The notes beneath the pieces are model-generated. The model did not search any database. It was not told the DNA's origin and worked only from the letters and a program-made list of their open reading frames with translations. Position numbers and translations under genes: made by a program. Positions 44,299 through 52,059 of a stretch of DNA of 64,000 bases are shown here, in pieces. The stretch is from Streptomyces sp. V3I8 (GTDB taxonomy: Bacteria > Actinomycetota > Actinomycetes > Streptomycetales > Streptomycetaceae), in contig NZ_JAUSZL010000002.1 of assembly GCF_030817535.1 (NCBI RefSeq), positions 8,742,001 to 8,806,000 on the forward strand. Reading direction: 5' to 3'. Numbering within the stretch: the first letter of the stretch is position 1; every line of letters begins with the position of its first letter.

Positions 44299-45251
44299 TC
44301 GCCTTTCACGTCGAGCTGACGGCGCAGGTAGAGCCAGGAGGCCACCAGGACGATGACGGTGAGGACGACGGCGATCGCCGCTCCCGCGCCGGGTCGCAGC
44401 TCCAGGAAGGTCTCGTTGTACATGGACACCGCGAGGGTCTCCGTGGCGCGTCCCGGGCCGCCCTGGGTGAGCACCCAGATCAGGTCGAACGACTTGAGGC
44501 CGTTCACCAGGCTCATGCCGATCACGATGATCGACACGGGCCGCAGCTGGGGCAGGACGATGTGGCGGAACTGCTGCCAGCTCCCCGCCCCGTCCAGGGA
44601 GCCGGCCTCCAGGGTCTCCGGTGGGATGGACTGCAGTCCGACCAGGAAGAGGATGACGGCCACACCGGTCGCCTGCCAGGCGTTGGCGAGGATCATCACG
44701 AAGGTGTTGCCCGGCCAGGTCAGCAACCACCCCTGGGCGAACGAGTCCAGGCCCACCGTGGTCAGGACCTGGTTGACGGCGCCGTCGCTGGTGAGCATGA
44801 AGTTCCAGACCACCGCCACCGCGGAGCCCGACAGCGCGTAGGGAAGGACGACACACAGCCGTGCGAGGCGCGAGAAGCGGGTGGCGTCGGTCATGCAGGC
44901 GATGGCCAGCCCGAGCACGAAGGGGAGCACGACCGTGCCCGCCACCCACAGCAGTGTGTTCTGGATCGAGCGGGTCAGGGCCGGATCGGAGGCGAACCGG
45001 GTGTAGTTGTCGAACCAGCTGAAGGGGGAGGTCCGGGTGTCGGCGAAGAAGCTGCGGTGGACGGTCCACACGAACGGGGCGAGCAGGAACGCCGCGACCA
45101 GGAGCACGGCCGGCGCCATGAACCCCCCGGCCGTCAGGCGTTCGCGCCTGCCGATCCAGACGTGCCGCACCGCGGGACGCGGCTCCGCGCCGACGGGAGG
45201 TGTCCGCCTGCCCCCGCCGGTGGCGGGTCGGTCGGTCGTGGAAGTACTCAT
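44295..45251 (-). CDS. Sugar ABC transporter permease, MsmF/CUT1 type
   Basis: 318 residues from the ATG at 45251, which overlaps the binding-protein stop (ATGA). Cytoplasmic Arg-rich tail, then six membrane helices with the large first periplasmic loop typical of MalF/MsmF types. The EAA loop reads ETLEAGSLDGAGSWQQFRHIVLPQLRPV. It would pair with the next permease to import oligosaccharides. Confidence 0.94.
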   Translation of the reverse strand: MSTSTTDRPATGGGRRTPPVGAEPRPAVRHVWIGRRERLTAGGFMAPAVLLVAAFLLAPFVWTVHRSFFADTRTSPFSWFDNYTRFASDPALTRSIQNTLLWVAGTVVLPFVLGLAIACMTDATRFSRLARLCVVLPYALSGSAVAVVWNFMLTSDGAVNQVLTTVGLDSFAQGWLLTWPGNTFVMILANAWQATGVAVILFLVGLQSIPPETLEAGSLDGAGSWQQFRHIVLPQLRPVSIIVIGMSLVNGLKSFDLIWVLTQGGPGRATETLAVSMYNETFLELRPGAGAAIAVVLTVIVLVASWLYLRRQLDVKGE

Positions 45252-46561
45252 GCCTCGTCGCGCCTCCAGGCTGCCCATTCGTCTTGTGCACGCTCCTGCA
45301 TCCGGCGCAGGGTGGTCGCCGGCGAGGTCTGCCCGGCCATGAACCCGCCCAGGTCGTTGGTGTTGCCCTGGATGAGGCTCGGCGGGCCGGCCTCCCAGTA
45401 GCGGATCAGCGGGATCCGGCGCTCCCTGGTGACGTCACGCTGCAGCTCGGCCACGACGGGGTTGTCCGACCGGACCGTCGGGTTGGCGGAGCTGTCCTGC
45501 AGGAAGTCGCTCCACACCCGCTGGACGGGCGGGGCGAGCCACGCTCCGACGTTCGCCAGGGCGGCGTCGTGCGAGGAGGCCCGGGCGGGCACCGTGAAGA
45601 CGCCCGACTCCGCGATCACGCTCTTGGGCGTGGCGGACCCCACCGTGGGCAGGATGAACGCCCCGTAGTCCGCGCCCGGCTCCATGCCCGCGGCGGTCAT
45701 TCCCTGGGCCTGCCAGGTGCCGTGCAGGAACATGCCGACCGTTCCGGCCTTCAGCGCGCCCGGGCCCCGGGCCTGGTCGAAGTCGGGCGACGTCATCCAG
45801 CCCTTGCGCATGAAGTCGTGCCAGATGTCCATCGCCCGTCGGGCCGGGTCGTCGGTGTACGAGGCCTGGCCGGCCACCAGCTTCTGGTAGAAGCGCGGGT
45901 CGACCTTGGTGACCAGCTCCTGGAACCACTCGATCGCGGGCCAGCCGCCGACCTGACTGGCCAGGAACGGCGTGATCCTGTTGCGCTTGAGGACCTCGGC
46001 GCAGTGCAGCAGTGCGTCCCAGCTCCGCGGCTCGGACAGCCCGAGCTTCTTGAACACCGGCTTGCTGTAGAACAGCACGTAGTACGACTCGTACAGCGGG
46101 ATGCCGTACACCTTCCCGCGGTACGACACCGCGTCCCGTGACGCGCCGCGTACCCATCCCTTCGCCCGGTACTTCCCCCAGACGCCCGACAGGTCCGTGA
46201 GGCCGCCGGCCCGGGCCAGCCGTTTGAGCTGGTAGCCCGAGGCCCACTTGACCAGGTCGGTGGCCTTCGAGGTCTGCAGGGTCATCTGCACGACCTGCTG
46301 GTACGAGGTCACCGAGGGGTTCGACAACGGCCGCAGCGCGTAGCCGGTGATCTTCTGCAGTTCACGTCCGGCCGCCCGGTAGCCGTCGTCCCAGGTCGCG
46401 TTGTCGTTGGAGATGCTCGTGGTCCCCGGCTGCGCCGACGTACTGTCCCCGCGGGCGCAGCCCCCCGCGGTGAGCACGGCCGCGCCCGCGGCCGCCCCGG
46501 CGAGAAGGCGGCGCCGGGCGAGCGGCGCGGCCGCACTTCGGGTCCTGCCCGATGCTGACAT
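45248..46561 (-). CDS. Sugar-binding lipoprotein of CUT1 ABC transporter
   Basis: 437 residues. A twin-arginine-like start (APLARRRLLAGAAAGAAVLTAGGCARG) with a lipobox before Cys about 35 suggests a Tat-exported lipoprotein. The body is an extracellular solute-binding family 1 protein (VYGIPLYESYYVLFYSKPVFKKLGLSEPRSWDALL, GTVGMFLHGTWQAQGM). Context points to alpha-manno-oligosaccharides as ligand. First gene of the uptake arm; a GTTAACGACAAC operator lies about 105 bp upstream. Confidence 0.93.
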   Translation of the reverse strand: MSASGRTRSAAAPLARRRLLAGAAAGAAVLTAGGCARGDSTSAQPGTTSISNDNATWDDGYRAAGRELQKITGYALRPLSNPSVTSYQQVVQMTLQTSKATDLVKWASGYQLKRLARAGGLTDLSGVWGKYRAKGWVRGASRDAVSYRGKVYGIPLYESYYVLFYSKPVFKKLGLSEPRSWDALLHCAEVLKRNRITPFLASQVGGWPAIEWFQELVTKVDPRFYQKLVAGQASYTDDPARRAMDIWHDFMRKGWMTSPDFDQARGPGALKAGTVGMFLHGTWQAQGMTAAGMEPGADYGAFILPTVGSATPKSVIAESGVFTVPARASSHDAALANVGAWLAPPVQRVWSDFLQDSSANPTVRSDNPVVAELQRDVTRERRIPLIRYWEAGPPSLIQGNTNDLGGFMAGQTSPATTLRRMQERAQDEWAAWRRDEA

Positions 46562-46664
46562 TGATCACCTTCACGGAAGCGAGCCATGTGCATGGCCGGA
46601 TGTGAACCACAGGGCGCAGGGTCTCCCGGAATACCCGGGGCCGCCGAGTGGGTGTTGCGTGGAA

Positions 46665-46676
46665 GTTAACGACAAC
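46665..46676. promoter_or_regulatory. LacI-type operator near the transporter arm
   Basis: GTTAACGACAAC fits a LacI-style site with GTTA and near-TAAC arms. A matching copy (reverse orientation) lies at 46812, next to the other arm. Both are in the divergent intergenic region. Confidence 0.55.
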
Positions 46677-46811
46677 ATTCCTGCAGTGGCAAGGGTCCGT
46701 CACATGGAAGAAGCGGGAAGAATCTCTCTTCCTGATAAAAGGCCAGCTTGTGGAGCCATGCATGGGATCGATCGATTGCTGACCGAGGATGGACTCTCTC
46801 GGACACGCGTT

Positions 46812-46823
46812 GTTATCGTTAAC
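46812..46823. promoter_or_regulatory. LacI-type operator near the isomerase arm
   Basis: GTTATCGTTAAC, the reverse complement of GTTAACGATAAC, differs from the copy at 46665 by one base. It ends 29 bp before the isomerase start, a good place for repression. Confidence 0.55.
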
Positions 46824-46852
46824 CTCCCTATGGAGCCCACTGAGGAGCAGAT

Positions 46853-48574
46853 GTGCAGTCCGCGTCTCGTTCGTACGACCCCCATCCCCGTTACGAACCG
46901 GTCGACGGGCAGGTGACCGAGGGGTGGCCGGTCGCGGTCGCCGCGCTGCCGCCGGGTCCGCTCGTCCTGGCCGTGGACGGTCCCGCCGCACTGGACTGGG
47001 AGGCCCTGATCGGCGGCCTCACGGAGGCCGTGCGCGGGGCAGGACGGGAAGCGGAGGCACTGGACGTGCGCGACCACCACGCGCCCTCCGCGGCCGAACG
47101 GATCGCCGCCCGGCCCCACCCGGCTGACGACCGTTTCTTCACCCCGCTGTCGCAGGCCCGGGCCACGGACCTCTTCGACTCTGTGCCCCGGCCGCGCAGG
47201 CCCGCGGGCGACGGCGTGCTGCTGGTGTTCGGGCCGGGCGCGGCGCTGTGCGCACCGGACGTGCTCTGGTACGCCGACCTGCCGAAGCGGTACGCCGAAG
47301 CCGCCGTCGGCAGGGGCGAGCTGCCGGTCGGCGCCAATCTCGGGCGCCCCGGTGCGCCGGGCGACCTGGCGCGCCTGTTCTACACCGACTGGCCCGTGCT
47401 GGACCGCCACCGCGACACGCTCGTCGGCCGGGTCGACCGCTGGATCGACACCCAGGACCCGGCGGCACCCGCCTCCCTGGACGGCACCGCGCTGCGCGCC
47501 ACCCTGGACCACCTGGCCCACGGACCCGTCCGCACCCGCCCCTACTTCAACTCCACGCCCTGGGGCGGCCAGTGGGCGGCGAGCGAGCTGGGCTTCACCC
47601 CGCAGGCCGGCAACACCGCCCTCGGCTACGAACTGATCGCTCCCGAAGCGGGGGTCCTCGTCGGCGAGAAGGACGGAGCGCAGGTCGAGATACCGTTCCA
47701 GCTGCTGTGCGTCGAGCACCCGGAGGCCATGCTCGGCGAGGAGGTGCACCGCCGGTTCGGCACCTCCTTCCCGATCCGCTTCGACTACCTCGACACGATG
47801 GGTGGCGGCAACCTCTCCCTGCACCTCCACCCGCGTGAGCGGTACATGCGGGAGGTGTTCGGCTGGCCCTACACCCAGCACGAGACCTACTACGTCACGG
47901 CGAGCGAGGAGGGCGCCCGGGTACTGCTCGGACTCACCGAGGACGCGGACCCCGACGTCATGCGCCGCCAGGTGGAGCAGGCCATCGCCGACGGCACCCC
48001 GCTGCCCGTCCAGGACCACATCCAGACGCACCCGTCGGTCCAGGGCCAGCTGTTCATGATCCCTGCGGGCACCCCGCACGCCTCCGGCGCGGGCAACCTG
48101 GTGCTGGAGGTGAGCGCGACCCCGTACCTGTACTCCCTGCGCCTGTACGACTGGCTGCGCAAGGACGCCGCCGGCGCGTCGAGGCCGTTGCCCTACGAGC
48201 ACGGCTTCGCCAACCTGGACACGGCCCGGCGGGGGGAGGACGTGGTGAAGGACCTGATCCAGCAGCCGCGTACGCTGCGCGCCGGCGAGGGCTGGCGCGA
48301 GGAGGTCATCGGCGCGCTGCCCGAGATGTTCTACGCGGTCCACCGGCTGGTCGCCGACCCGGGGGCCGCTGTCCCCGACGACACCGCGGGGCGCTTCCAC
48401 ATCCTCAACGTCGCCGCCGGCCGGGGCGCCGTCGTCGAGACCCACGACGGGCGCACCCACTTCCTGGCCTTCGCGGAGACCCTCACGATTCCGGCCGCGG
48501 TGGGGCCCTACCGGGTGCGCTCCGTGGGCGGCGACGAGGTGCGGATCGTGAAGGCGCTGGTGGTCGAACCGTGA
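46853..48574 (+). CDS. Long class I mannose-6-phosphate isomerase
   Basis: 573 residues from GTG at 46853 with GAGGAG six bases upstream. The cupin-type isomerase occupies about residues 215-573: NSTPWGGQWAASELGF, MGGGNLSLHLHPRERYMREVFG (metal His), QHETYYVT (metal Glu) and FMIPAGTPHASGAGNLVLEVS. It converts mannose-6-phosphate to fructose-6-phosphate. The N-terminal 200 residues resemble a kinase-like fold without a P-loop (GPLVLAVDGPAALDWEALIGGL, TDWPVLDRHRDTLVGRVDRWID). Normal isomerases are about 400 residues, so the extension is an added domain. First gene of the metabolic arm; GTGA overlap with the kinase. Confidence 0.85.
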   Translation: MQSASRSYDPHPRYEPVDGQVTEGWPVAVAALPPGPLVLAVDGPAALDWEALIGGLTEAVRGAGREAEALDVRDHHAPSAAERIAARPHPADDRFFTPLSQARATDLFDSVPRPRRPAGDGVLLVFGPGAALCAPDVLWYADLPKRYAEAAVGRGELPVGANLGRPGAPGDLARLFYTDWPVLDRHRDTLVGRVDRWIDTQDPAAPASLDGTALRATLDHLAHGPVRTRPYFNSTPWGGQWAASELGFTPQAGNTALGYELIAPEAGVLVGEKDGAQVEIPFQLLCVEHPEAMLGEEVHRRFGTSFPIRFDYLDTMGGGNLSLHLHPRERYMREVFGWPYTQHETYYVTASEEGARVLLGLTEDADPDVMRRQVEQAIADGTPLPVQDHIQTHPSVQGQLFMIPAGTPHASGAGNLVLEVSATPYLYSLRLYDWLRKDAAGASRPLPYEHGFANLDTARRGEDVVKDLIQQPRTLRAGEGWREEVIGALPEMFYAVHRLVADPGAAVPDDTAGRFHILNVAAGRGAVVETHDGRTHFLAFAETLTIPAAVGPYRVRSVGGDEVRIVKALVVEP

Positions 48575-49542
48575 CCGCGGCCCCCGCGGAACGGCCCGCC
48601 GCGCCGGTCCCCGTCCTCGACGTCGGCGGTACGCACGTCACCGCCGCGCTCGTCGACCCCGTGACCGGCCACCCCGTCCCGTCCTCGGTGATCCGCAGGC
48701 CGCTCGGTTCGCACGCGGACGCCGACGGCATCCTCGACGACATCGCCCTGACCGCGCTGCGGCTGCCGGCCGGGCACGGTCCGTCCTGGGGCGTGGCGAT
48801 GCCCGGCCCCTTCGACTACGTCACCGGGATCGGCCGTTTCGCCGGTATCGGCAAGTTCGAGTCCCTGTCCGGCGTGGACGTGGGCGCCGGACTGCGCCGA
48901 AGGCTCCTCGACCGGGCCGGGCGGCTGTGCTTCCTCAACGACGCCGACGCGTTCGCCCTCGGCGAGCACCGGGCCGGGGCGGCCCGGGGACACGACCGGG
49001 TGGTGTGCCTGACGCTGGGCACCGGCATCGGCTCCTCCTTCCTGCGCGCCGGACTGCCCGTGCACGACGGCCCCGACGTACCGCCCGACGGCCACGTGCA
49101 CCGGTTGAGCATCGATGGCCGTCCGCTGGAGGAGACGGTCTCGCGCCGCGCCATCCGCCTCCACCACGCCCGGCTCACGACTTCGCACCGGGAGCCGGCC
49201 CCGCACCAAGAGCCGGACGCACGCCACGAGTTCGTCCTGCCGGACGTCCACGAGCTCGCCGTGTCGGCCGCGCAGGGCGACACGGCCGCGTCGGAAGTCT
49301 TCCGCTACGCTTTCGACGCCCTCGGCCGGGCCCTTGCTCCGTGGGTGGACCGCTTCGGGGCCACCGCGGTGGTCGTCGGCGGTTCCATGGCACAGTCGTG
49401 GGACCTGGTCCGTCCCGCGCTCGCCCGCGGACTGGCGCAGGCCGACAGGGCGCCGGTACGCGTCCTGCAAGCCCGGCAGCCCGCGTCGGCACCGCTGATC
49501 GGGGCCGCGCACTGGGTACAGGGCACGGTGGGCACATCATGA
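48571..49542 (+). CDS. ROK-family sugar kinase
   Basis: 323 residues starting in the GTGA overlap. ATP and sugar motifs: VLDVGGTHVTAALVDP, GVAMPGPFDYVTGIGRF, FLNDADAFALGEHRAGAARGHDRVVCLTLGTGIGSS. The Cys-rich zinc motif usual for ROK kinases is absent; the matching segment reads DGPDVPPDGHVHRL. Given its partner, mannose is the likely substrate, giving mannose-6-phosphate. Confidence 0.88.
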   Translation: MTAAPAERPAAPVPVLDVGGTHVTAALVDPVTGHPVPSSVIRRPLGSHADADGILDDIALTALRLPAGHGPSWGVAMPGPFDYVTGIGRFAGIGKFESLSGVDVGAGLRRRLLDRAGRLCFLNDADAFALGEHRAGAARGHDRVVCLTLGTGIGSSFLRAGLPVHDGPDVPPDGHVHRLSIDGRPLEETVSRRAIRLHHARLTTSHREPAPHQEPDARHEFVLPDVHELAVSAAQGDTAASEVFRYAFDALGRALAPWVDRFGATAVVVGGSMAQSWDLVRPALARGLAQADRAPVRVLQARQPASAPLIGAAHWVQGTVGTS

Positions 49543-49597
49543 GGACCGGTCGGGGGCGAAGCCGCCGCCGCAGGCCCACGGAGAAGGGGGAACGGGC

Positions 49598-50641
49598 ATG
49601 ACCGCTCGTCGAGGCGGCGGGCCGACCATGCATGACGTCGGGAAGCTCGCGCAGGTCAGTGCCATGACCGTCTCCCGCGTACTGAAGAACGACCCCGGTG
49701 TGTCCGAGACGACCAGGGAACGCGTCTTCGCCGCGGTGGACCGACTGGGCTACCGCCGCAACGAGACCGCGCGCAGCCTGCGCCTCGGCGGCAGCGGGAT
49801 GATCGGCCTCGTCGTCACCAACCTCGCCAACCCGTTCTACTCACGTCTCGCGCTCGGCGTCCAGGAAGTCGCCACCGAGTACGGCTTCCGGATGCTGCTC
49901 AGCAACTCCGCCGAGCAGGCCGAACGGGAACCCGGCCTCGTCGACGGCCTCGTCGACCACCAGGTCGAAGGACTCATCGTCGTCCCCGCCGGCAGCCGGC
50001 AGCAGCACCTGGCCGCCGCCATGCGCCATGTGCCGGTCGTACTCGCCGCTCGGCCGCCCGCCGGACTCGACACCGACTGCGTGCTGGTCGAGGACTTCCA
50101 CGGAGCCCGTGAGGCCACCGCCTGCCTGCTGGCCGAGGGGCACACCCGGATCGCCTTCCTCGGTAATCCGCCCTCGCTCTACACGGGGGCCGAGCGGCTG
50201 CGCGGATTCTGGGCGGCACACGACGAGGCCGGCGTCGAGCCCGACAGCACCCTCATCCGGCAGGGCCTCGTCGACGCCGCGACGGCCGAGGCGGCGACCC
50301 TCGAACTGCTGGGCCGGCCCGACGCCCCCGCAGCGCTGTTCTGCACCAACAACCGCATCAGCCAGGGCGCCATCCGAGCCCTGCACACCTCGGGAGTCAC
50401 CCTGCCCCTGGCCGGGTTCGACGACTTCGACCTGTCGGACATCCTCGGTCTGCCGCTGACCCTCGTCTCCTACGACGCCGACGAGATCGGCCGGGAGGCC
50501 GCACGCCTGCTCATCGACCGCCTGGGCCGCAAGGACGCGGAGCAGCCCGCTCCCCGCCGCGTCACGATTCCCACGCGCGTCGTCCGCCACGGCGTCCACG
50601 CCGGCGAACGCCCCCTCGGCACACCGCGGGCCGACATGTGA
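49598..50641 (+). CDS. LacI-family repressor of the mannan locus
   Basis: 347 residues from ATG at 49598 with AAGGGGGAA upstream. LacI-type helix-turn-helix at the N-terminus (TMHDVGKLAQVSAMTVSRVLKNDPGVSETT), hinge ARSLRLGGSGMIGLVV and a periplasmic-binding-like effector domain. It sits between the kinase and GH125 genes and most likely binds the paired GTTAACGAYAAC sites between the two arms. Confidence 0.93.
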   Translation: MTARRGGGPTMHDVGKLAQVSAMTVSRVLKNDPGVSETTRERVFAAVDRLGYRRNETARSLRLGGSGMIGLVVTNLANPFYSRLALGVQEVATEYGFRMLLSNSAEQAEREPGLVDGLVDHQVEGLIVVPAGSRQQHLAAAMRHVPVVLAARPPAGLDTDCVLVEDFHGAREATACLLAEGHTRIAFLGNPPSLYTGAERLRGFWAAHDEAGVEPDSTLIRQGLVDAATAEAATLELLGRPDAPAALFCTNNRISQGAIRALHTSGVTLPLAGFDDFDLSDILGLPLTLVSYDADEIGREAARLLIDRLGRKDAEQPAPRRVTIPTRVVRHGVHAGERPLGTPRADM

Positions 50642-50664
50642 ACACGTAACCAGAAGGACTGACG

Positions 50665-51978
50665 ATGCAGTTCCCCACAAGTGTCGAGGACCACCCGCTG
50701 GTGCGGCGCGCGGTGCGGCACCTCGACGCCCTCGGCGACCCGCGCCACGGACGGCTGCTGGTGCGCTGCCTGGACGACACCCTCGCACGCACCATCCGGC
50801 CGATGCCCGACGGCAGCGCCTTCGTGGTGACCGGCGACATCCCCGCCATGTGGCTGCGCGACTCGTCGACCCAGCTGATGCCCTACCTCGCGCTCCTGCG
50901 GGACGACAGGGGCCTGCAGGACCTGGTGGTGGCCGTGCTGGAGCGCCAGTTCGACCAGATCCGGCGCGATCCCTACGCGAACGCCTTCAACCCCGAGCCG
51001 TCGGGACGCGCCCACGACGGCGACGACCTGTGCGAGGACCCCTGGGTGTGGGAGGAGAAGTACGAGGTCGACTCCCTCGCCTTCCCCCTCCTGCTCGCCC
51101 ACCGCTTCTGGCGGGCCACCGGCCGGACCGATCACCTCGACCGGGCGGTGCGCACCGCCCACGCCGTGCTCACCGTGTGGCGTACCGAGCAGGACCACGA
51201 GCGCCTGTCCTCCTACCGCTTCTCCCGGTCCTCCGGCCCGGCGAGCGACACCCTGCCCGGCGCGGGCCGGGGAACACCCGTCGCCCGGACCGGAATGACC
51301 TGGAGCGGATTCAGACCGAGCGACGACGCCTGCACGTACGGGTACAACGTGCCCGCGAACCTGTGCGCGGCCGCCGCCCTCGACGGGACGGCCGAGATGG
51401 CACACCACACCGGGGACACCGCCCTGGCCGAGGACGCCACCGCGCTGGCCGCCGAACTGCGCGAGGGGGTCGCACGCCACGGCACGGTCGACCACCCCGA
51501 CCACGGCACGATCTACGCCTACGAGGTGGACGGACTCGGCAACGCCCTCCTGATGGACGACGCCAACATGCCGAGCCTCCTCTCCCTGCCCCTGGTCGCG
51601 AACGTGTCCACCGACGACCCGCTGTACCGGGCCACACGGGAGTTCGTCCTCTCCCCGGCCAACCCGACCTGGTACCGGGGAACCGCGGCCACGGGGGTGG
51701 GCAGCCCGCACACCCCCGAGGGACACATCTGGCCGATCGCCATCGCGGTGGAGGGCCTGACGAGCGACGACGACGCGGCGCGACTCGCGGCGCTGCGCAC
51801 GCTGGCGGACACCGACGCGGGCACCGGCGCCATGCACGAGTCCTTCCACAAGGACGATCCGCACCGGTTCACCCGCCACTGGTTCTCCTGGGCCAACGCG
51901 ATGTACGCGGAACTGGCCCTGGACGTGGCCGGGCTCGGCACCCGCCCCCTGTGGTCCGTCCTTCCCCCGCGCCCGTAA
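50665..51978 (+). CDS. Family 125 exo-alpha-1,6-mannosidase
   Basis: 437 residues, no signal peptide, so cytoplasmic. GH125 hallmarks: VVTGDIPAMWLRDSSTQLMPYLAL, DPWVWEEKYEVDSLAFPLLLA, GMTWSGFRPSDDACTYGYNVPANL and HESFHKDDPHRFTRHWFSWANAMYAEL. The enzyme trims alpha-1,6-linked mannose from the non-reducing end by inversion. It complements GH38, which prefers other linkages. Last gene of the metabolic arm, before a strong terminator. Confidence 0.95.
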   Translation: MQFPTSVEDHPLVRRAVRHLDALGDPRHGRLLVRCLDDTLARTIRPMPDGSAFVVTGDIPAMWLRDSSTQLMPYLALLRDDRGLQDLVVAVLERQFDQIRRDPYANAFNPEPSGRAHDGDDLCEDPWVWEEKYEVDSLAFPLLLAHRFWRATGRTDHLDRAVRTAHAVLTVWRTEQDHERLSSYRFSRSSGPASDTLPGAGRGTPVARTGMTWSGFRPSDDACTYGYNVPANLCAAAALDGTAEMAHHTGDTALAEDATALAAELREGVARHGTVDHPDHGTIYAYEVDGLGNALLMDDANMPSLLSLPLVANVSTDDPLYRATREFVLSPANPTWYRGTAATGVGSPHTPEGHIWPIAIAVEGLTSDDDAARLAALRTLADTDAGTGAMHESFHKDDPHRFTRHWFSWANAMYAELALDVAGLGTRPLWSVLPPRP

Positions 51979-51996
51979 CCCCTCACCCGCGTACGC

Positions 51997-52040
51997 AGAG
52001 GTCCCGGTGGCGGAAGACTCCTTCCGCCACCGGGACCTCT
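51997..52040. terminator. Strong bidirectional terminator
   Basis: A perfect 20-bp stem (AGAGGTCCCGGTGGCGGAAG and its complement) closes on a 4-nt loop between the convergent GH125 and GH2 genes. Confidence 0.92.
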
Positions 52041-52059
52041 CTACCGCGCGCGCTGCCGG

